A stretch of 64,000 nt of DNA from Rhinopomastus cyanomelas (Eukaryota > Chordata > Aves > Bucerotiformes > Rhinopomastidae). The DNA lies in the NCBI GenBank assembly GCA_013400115.1, contig VXBP01007098.1, positions 620,001-684,000 of the forward strand. Reading direction: 5' to 3'. The translations under genes and the position numbers were made by a program. The notes under the pieces are model-generated. The model made no database searches and had not been told where the DNA came from. It saw nothing but the letters and a program-made list of their open reading frames with translations. Of this stretch, positions 58,907 to 64,000 are shown piece after piece (within the stretch, counting starts at the first letter, position 1; every line of letters starts with the position of its first letter).

Positions 58907-61280
58907 GTAAGTACACAGCAATTTTATTTTTAATGTTGTTTTGTTATTTCACACTGTGCCTTTGTGTTGTCTTTATATTGAGACTCCACAGACTAATGTC
59001 GCCTTGTTCCGTGAAGGCTTCATAAAGGGACCATCTTGCAAATAAGAAAAGGGCTGGTGTACTTCAAGTTACATCAGCACCAACACAACATGTCCTGGGC
59101 CAACGCGCTGGCTTGGAGTGTAGGTGTAAAACTGATTCATTACAAACGGTTTGATTTGTCGTTGTAAACTTCTAAAACAAATCCCCATATTCAGCCAGAC
59201 CAGTGTCTCACATGTTGTATAAACACACCTGCATTTCACTTTGTGAGTCCAGGATAAAGGGGCTAGGAAATGGGGTGAGAAAGGCAGATATCTAGTGCCT
59301 TCACTGGGTTCTTTCTTAACACCTGTCTTGTGCTTTGTCCATTTGTGACGTGCTAGAATATCATGACACTTGTTAACCTGAGCCTGTGCTGCAAACATTG
59401 TGGTGTTTGCTCTCCAAAAGGACGCTCCTCCAGAAAGTTGTGTTTTATGTGGTGGCTTGGTTTGGGGGGGGTTTGGGTTGTTTTTAGTTTTCCCTTGTTT
59501 TGCTTCTGTTATTTTATTAAGACAGCATTTACAGTGGGATTTTTCATAAGGCTAACTCAGAGCCAGAGTCCTCCCTCTTTCTGAAGTTGCAGTGTGATGA
59601 AATACAGTCACATCATGTTTGTGGTTGGTAGTCAGGTTTAACTCTTGTTGAAGAAAATCTGGGAGCAAAAATGCATCCCATTGCTTTTCTCAATTGGGTA
59701 TGGTGGGCACGCTAATCCCATGTTTTAGGCTACAAAACTGGTTTAATCTGCCAAAGTTTTCTGGTTTAATCTGCTGGAGAAAGCGGCTTCTCCTGTGATT
59801 CTTCAGTATTTTGCCCTTGAACTTTAGAGATAATCATGTATGAGCTTATGAATTTAATCTTAGCCTAACACAGAGTAATTATTTGGAAATGCCATTGAAT
59901 ACTAAATTAATCTGGTTGACCATGGACTTGGTGTCAGTCTTCCTTGCTCAAGGTCACTCCCTGTAGCTATCTGTACCCCATCTGTGCTTTGCAGCAGCTG
60001 ATTAACCTATAACTTTCTGTGATTCCTGGTTCCCTGCAGCCTGCAGTGCCCGTCTTCACTTGCCTTAAAACTCCCTTATAAGCTGTTCAGGGGACAGTGG
60101 AGGATTTCCTGCAGAGGAAGTCAGGTGGCTCAGACCTCCAGTCTTTCCAGACCTTTAGAAGAAGCACCCACTGCCTTTTATTATAATACAAAAGGACTTT
60201 TTAGCAGGGATGTGCTTGGCTGAACCTGTCAAGGAAAGAAAAGTAATGAGAAGAGTTTGAACCTCACTGACAAAAGATGAAATAAATCATGTGTTGGAGA
60301 CAGCAGCAGTGTCTCTTCCCTCCTTTTTGGTGCAAAACCTAGAACTTTGTTTTGGGAAGCTGCAGTTGTATTTCTAAGCTCTATGTTAGTAGAATTATTA
60401 AGTTATGAACACTTGAACTTCCTGGAGGTTGTCCTTCAATGACTGGTCACCAGGATGAGTTGAGTTTGCACGCAAATAGGTTTTCTCTTTAGGTGATAGC
60501 TGTATTTTCTTTTAAATGCTGGTGTGTCTGGCCAAGTGTTTTGTCAACCTAGCCTGTGGTTCAGTCAGTCCTTGCTGAATTAAGAACAGTATTTTTATCC
60601 TCCTGCTGTCTCAAAATGAGGAACCGCAGTGAGTGGATGCTCTTGGTTCATGCTGTTCAGTAGTGAATGGAGAAATGCAGATTGACATGGGAACATGCGT
60701 GTGACTGCCGAAGAAAAGTGAGTTGGGAGGAAATTAGTTTAGAAATATGTGCTGCAGCAGTAGGTTGAAAAGTTGTATGACCTTTTCCTTCAGCAAGACT
60801 CCAGAGAATCCTTTTTGTCTGGCTTTACGGGATGTGGGCTGGTTGGTTTGTGTGGGTTCTTTCTATTGTTTCTCCCTCAGTGCTTCATGTTGTCTCAGTG
60901 TCGCAGCCAAATACTTGAGCTGCTGAGTCTTCCATTGCTAAAGTGGGGGTCCTGCTTCAAGCACTTCTCTAACCAGTATTTTAATGGCCTAGTATTGGGA
61001 GACAATTTCTCCATGGAAAGAAAAGTGTCCTTTCCCAATCAGACCAGTGCGAGGAACCCTGCCTAGTAAGGCTGACAGGTTGTAATGCACGTTCAGTGGT
61101 CTGCTCCCATTGCTGTTTCAGGCTGTTGGTCTGTTTCATTCCATAAGCTGCACCCAACAGTCCACTATGATATAAAGCAGCAAAATCAGTATTTGTCTGT
61201 AACTTCAGGAAACCTGAGACAGTAGTGAGAAGAGTGAAAAAGAGGGGAGAGAGTGTTTTCTGCAAGTTGTAGCCTCTCAG

Positions 61281-61319
61281 CAGTTACTGGTTACTGGCAG
61301 TTACTGGCAGTCACTGGTG
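61281..61319. repeat. Short tandem repeat, (GTTACTGGCA)n-like
   Basis: About four imperfect units of CAGTTACTGG, some shortened. The last unit has diverged to CAGTCACTGG. Confidence 0.75.
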
Positions 61320-62754
61320 GTGATTCCAGTTGATTAGGTACGGACACATTTTTCTCCCAATAGCTAATGCAATGGTTTCCCTAATTCCCTGGCTCTCACA
61401 CTAATCCAGAGAACAGTGCCCTGCCCTGCTGTGCTGTCACTTTGGGCAGAGTGCTGTTGAAGGGCTCTAACTTTGCTTCTGTCAAAGGTAAACTTCGTGT
61501 TAACTTCATTTTAAACTCAAATGTCAGACAGACTGCTTCAGCCGTTCATCCCAGCAAACACTTACAGGAATATCTCCACCACTTTTAGCTTTTTGAGGCA
61601 TATTTAACGTTCTTGTCTTTATTTTTAAACCTTAAAAAAAGGGCAAATGCAGCAGAAATAAGTTAAATTGCTGAATTTGCTGTAGACAGCATTTAACTCA
61701 CTTGTATTTTGAGTAGGAAACTATAGCACTTCTCAGAAGGAAAACTCCTCAGGAGGCAAGGACTTCTCCTGACCTTTTAAAACTAGAGATTGAATTGGAG
61801 AGAGTGATTTGGTTCCTGGGTGGAGCCCTCAAAAACACAACAGAGCTCGAAATGTGGGTTACATTTTTAACTGGAGCTAAAGCCAGGTTTATGGATTTAG
61901 GACGTTCTATTTATGGCACCAGGTTTAAGTGAGATGAAAGCTGACATTTTGGCTGAGTTTATGCTTTGAGGTTTCTTGGTTTGTTTGAAGTACAAATTCA
62001 GTGAAACTCGGCAAGGACCCCAAGATATAAATGGAAAACAGTAATCATGCCTAGGTTTGGAAATAAATTTCTCTGCTACTCTTCCTCTATGCAGAACCTT
62101 CTGGTTTTGGTGTGGTTTTGGTTTTGTGGTGGTTGGGGTTTTTTTAATTAATTTAGTAATGGGCAGAAAATACGATTTCAGTCTGCCACATCAGCTAATA
62201 CTTCAGATGCTCAGAGCAGCATGGGAACAAGCTGGAATGCATTCCTAATTGATGCTGTTAACTAGAGCAGGGTCCGCTTCAAATGCTTGTAACCGACACA
62301 TGTACGTGCAAAAATGTGTTGGTCTTGATACAGGTAGAGTAGTTGCAAAGGTGACTTTAGAGAGTCTCTTTTGTACTCTTTTTCTTTTGAACTCATGGCT
62401 GTTTTCTCCTTCAACTCTCTTCCACTTTCAGCAGACCCTCAGATAGTTGTTTGACAGCGGAGCCTTCATGGTGGGTTTGAAAACAAGCTAAAAGCAAGAA
62501 GAGAAAGTGTCACACTTCAGTCCCTTCAATAATCTGGATGCTGCTTCCTTGTCTGATTCCCCTAATTGTATAGCTACAGAAGTGATCTAATCCCACTGAT
62601 GATTCAGAAAGAAAAAAAAATCTGCTTTACTTAGAATAAAACATTTGCAAACCATTTCCTGTGTCTAGAACTAAAAGATGGTCTTCAGTATCCCTCTTTG
62701 TACAAGACCTATTTGGGTTTGTGTTTTGGTTCTTTTAAATGGAGAGAAAATGAT

Positions 62755-62780
62755 CTTTTTTTTTTTTCCCCCCCTCCTTA
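62755..62780 (+). repeat. Poly(T)-poly(C) tract
   Basis: A run of about 13 T followed by seven C and further pyrimidines. Similar T-runs of 13-18 occur at 8753, 34133 and 41882 in TTC13 introns. Confidence 0.8.
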
Positions 62781-62897
62781 GTTAGCAGCCTGACATCCTG
62801 GTATTAGAAATTATATTAGAAATAGTCATCCTTAAGCATGACTATTTTTATCAGGCTGGTGTAAATGTCAGTGCTGCCTTGGAAAGAAAGAGAGTGA

Positions 62898-63200
62898 TGC
62901 CTACAGGAAAGCTGGAGAGGGACTTTCTGGAGGGGCATCTAATGAAAGGACATGGGGAAGTGGTTTTAAACTAAAAGAGGGGAGATTCAAGTTAGATCTT
63001 AGGAAGACATTCCTCACTGTGAGGGTGAACAGGTTGCCCAGGGAGGCTGTGGCTGGTCCATCCCTGGAAGCGTTCAAGGCCAGGTTGGATGGGGCTCTGG
63101 GTGACTTGGTCTGGCGAGAAGTGTCCCTGCTGTCTCCAGACAAGCTGGAACTAGATGATCTTTGAGATTTCTTCCAAGCTAAACCATCCTGTGATTCTGT
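62898..63200 (+). mobile_element. CR1 3' fragment in C1orf198 intron 2
   Basis: GGTTTTAAACTAAAAGAGGG, then GTTCAAGGCCAGGTTGGATG, GGAACTAGATGATCTTTGAG and CATCCTGTGATTCTGTG. Same subfamily as 1190-1475. Confidence 0.88.
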
Positions 63201-64000
63201 GCCTGAGGTTTTTTTATTTTATCTTCCCTTTTTGATTGTAACAGTAGCTGCTTTCAAGGTTTATTTTAATCAGCATGACCAGATGTTCTCAGCTAAGCAT
63301 CCAATTACCTGCATCAATCTCTACACCACTAGTTTTGAGCATTAAGCCATGCACACCCCAGATACTGTCAGTGTTTGCTCAGTACCAGTGACAGACTGGA
63401 ATTGGAATGCTGTTCATATCAGCAAAGAGTAAATCATGATGTTGCCTCCAAAGCTCTGCACTTTGGATTTGTCTTTCTGTAGGAACTAAAATGACTTAGA
63501 TTGTTTTTGAGTGTTTTGCTCTGTTTTTGCTCTTGCATTTAGTCTTTGCTGACCTAGGGCTTTCCTAACCCTAACCGACTCTGAAAAGATCCTGAAAACA
63601 CCCACTGAGCAAAAACTGCAGCTACTTTGGGTCCTGTATTTATTTTGGTTTAGTCCATTCAGCAGAGCAAAGCCAATCTCTTAATTTTAAGCCTGGCTTT
63701 CTCACCTCTGAGTTCATCAGGATGTGCTTAAAACAAGTTGCTTTTGACAGGGTTCGTGCAGTCTTTGTCTCAAAAACTTGGGTTTCTTCCAGCTTTGAAG
63801 CCAAACAGTTTGTTTTGGCTGTGTTTGCTTGAACGTTCAGTGAAATACTACACATTCCTGATGAGTGAATAAGATGCTTAGAAGAAAAAAAAGGCTACTG
63901 GGTTCTTTGTGGTCGTCTTGGTTTTAATATGGATTTATGATCGAAGGCTTGACGTTACACAGTGTTGTTAAATCATTGCATCCTTAGTGTGTGGCACCTC

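Larger units (their letters stand above)
58907..64000 (+). other. C1orf198 intron 2 (5' part)
   Basis: Intronic sequence to the window edge, with one CR1 (62898-63200), a GTTACTGGCA tandem repeat (61281-61319) and a T-then-C homopolymer tract (62755-62774). No further exon was found. Confidence 0.75.

Noticed and set aside
1..64000. tRNA, rRNA, snoRNA, CRISPR or prokaryotic operon content
   Set aside because: No cloverleaf, conserved box C/D or H/ACA layout, spaced repeats, or ribosome-binding-site/operon structure was recognised. The window is an animal nuclear locus.

Overview
This window is avian nuclear DNA. Three things support that: multi-exon genes with GT-AG introns, many copies of the bird/reptile LINE CR1 (tails with repeated ATTCTATG-type octamers and remnants of the CR1 reverse transcriptase C-terminus), and a gene order, ARV1 - TTC13 - C1orf198, that I know from human chromosome 1q42. 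By eye about 10 kb of the 64 kb is CR1. That is a lot for a bird and hints at a CR1-rich lineage such as woodpeckers and relatives (inference only). I see no bacterial, plasmid, phage, CRISPR or RNA-gene content.

Layout. Positions 1-7002 are the first intron of ARV1 (minus strand) with several CR1 fragments; only ARV1 coding exon 1 (7003-7101) is in the window. A CpG-rich bidirectional promoter of 181 bp (7102-7282) separates the ARV1 and TTC13 start codons and carries two opposed ZNF143/SBS-like motifs. TTC13 runs on the plus strand from 7283 to 44957. I rebuilt 23 coding exons whose phases all join into one open frame of 835 codons plus stop: signal peptide, about seven TPR units, then a long conserved C-terminal region. 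Its introns hold CR1 copies, one GC-AG intron, one NAGNAG tandem acceptor, and a 3' splice region apparently made of CR1 sequence. Positions 44958-51640 are intergenic, with four CR1 insertions and no gene that I can support. A second CpG island at about 51650-52640 holds the promoter and exon 1 of C1orf198 (52085-52432). Its 51-nt exon 2 is at 58856-58906, and the remaining exons lie beyond the right edge.

How the genes relate. ARV1 is an ER-membrane protein of sterol/GPI-lipid homeostasis. TTC13 is a poorly characterised TPR protein with an apparent signal peptide. The shared promoter suggests the two are co-expressed as housekeeping genes. C1orf198 is an uncharacterised conserved vertebrate protein with its own promoter. 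Nothing here amounts to an undescribed multi-gene system. The points most worth a second look concern splicing and promoter architecture and the mosaic, internally deleted CR1 copies.
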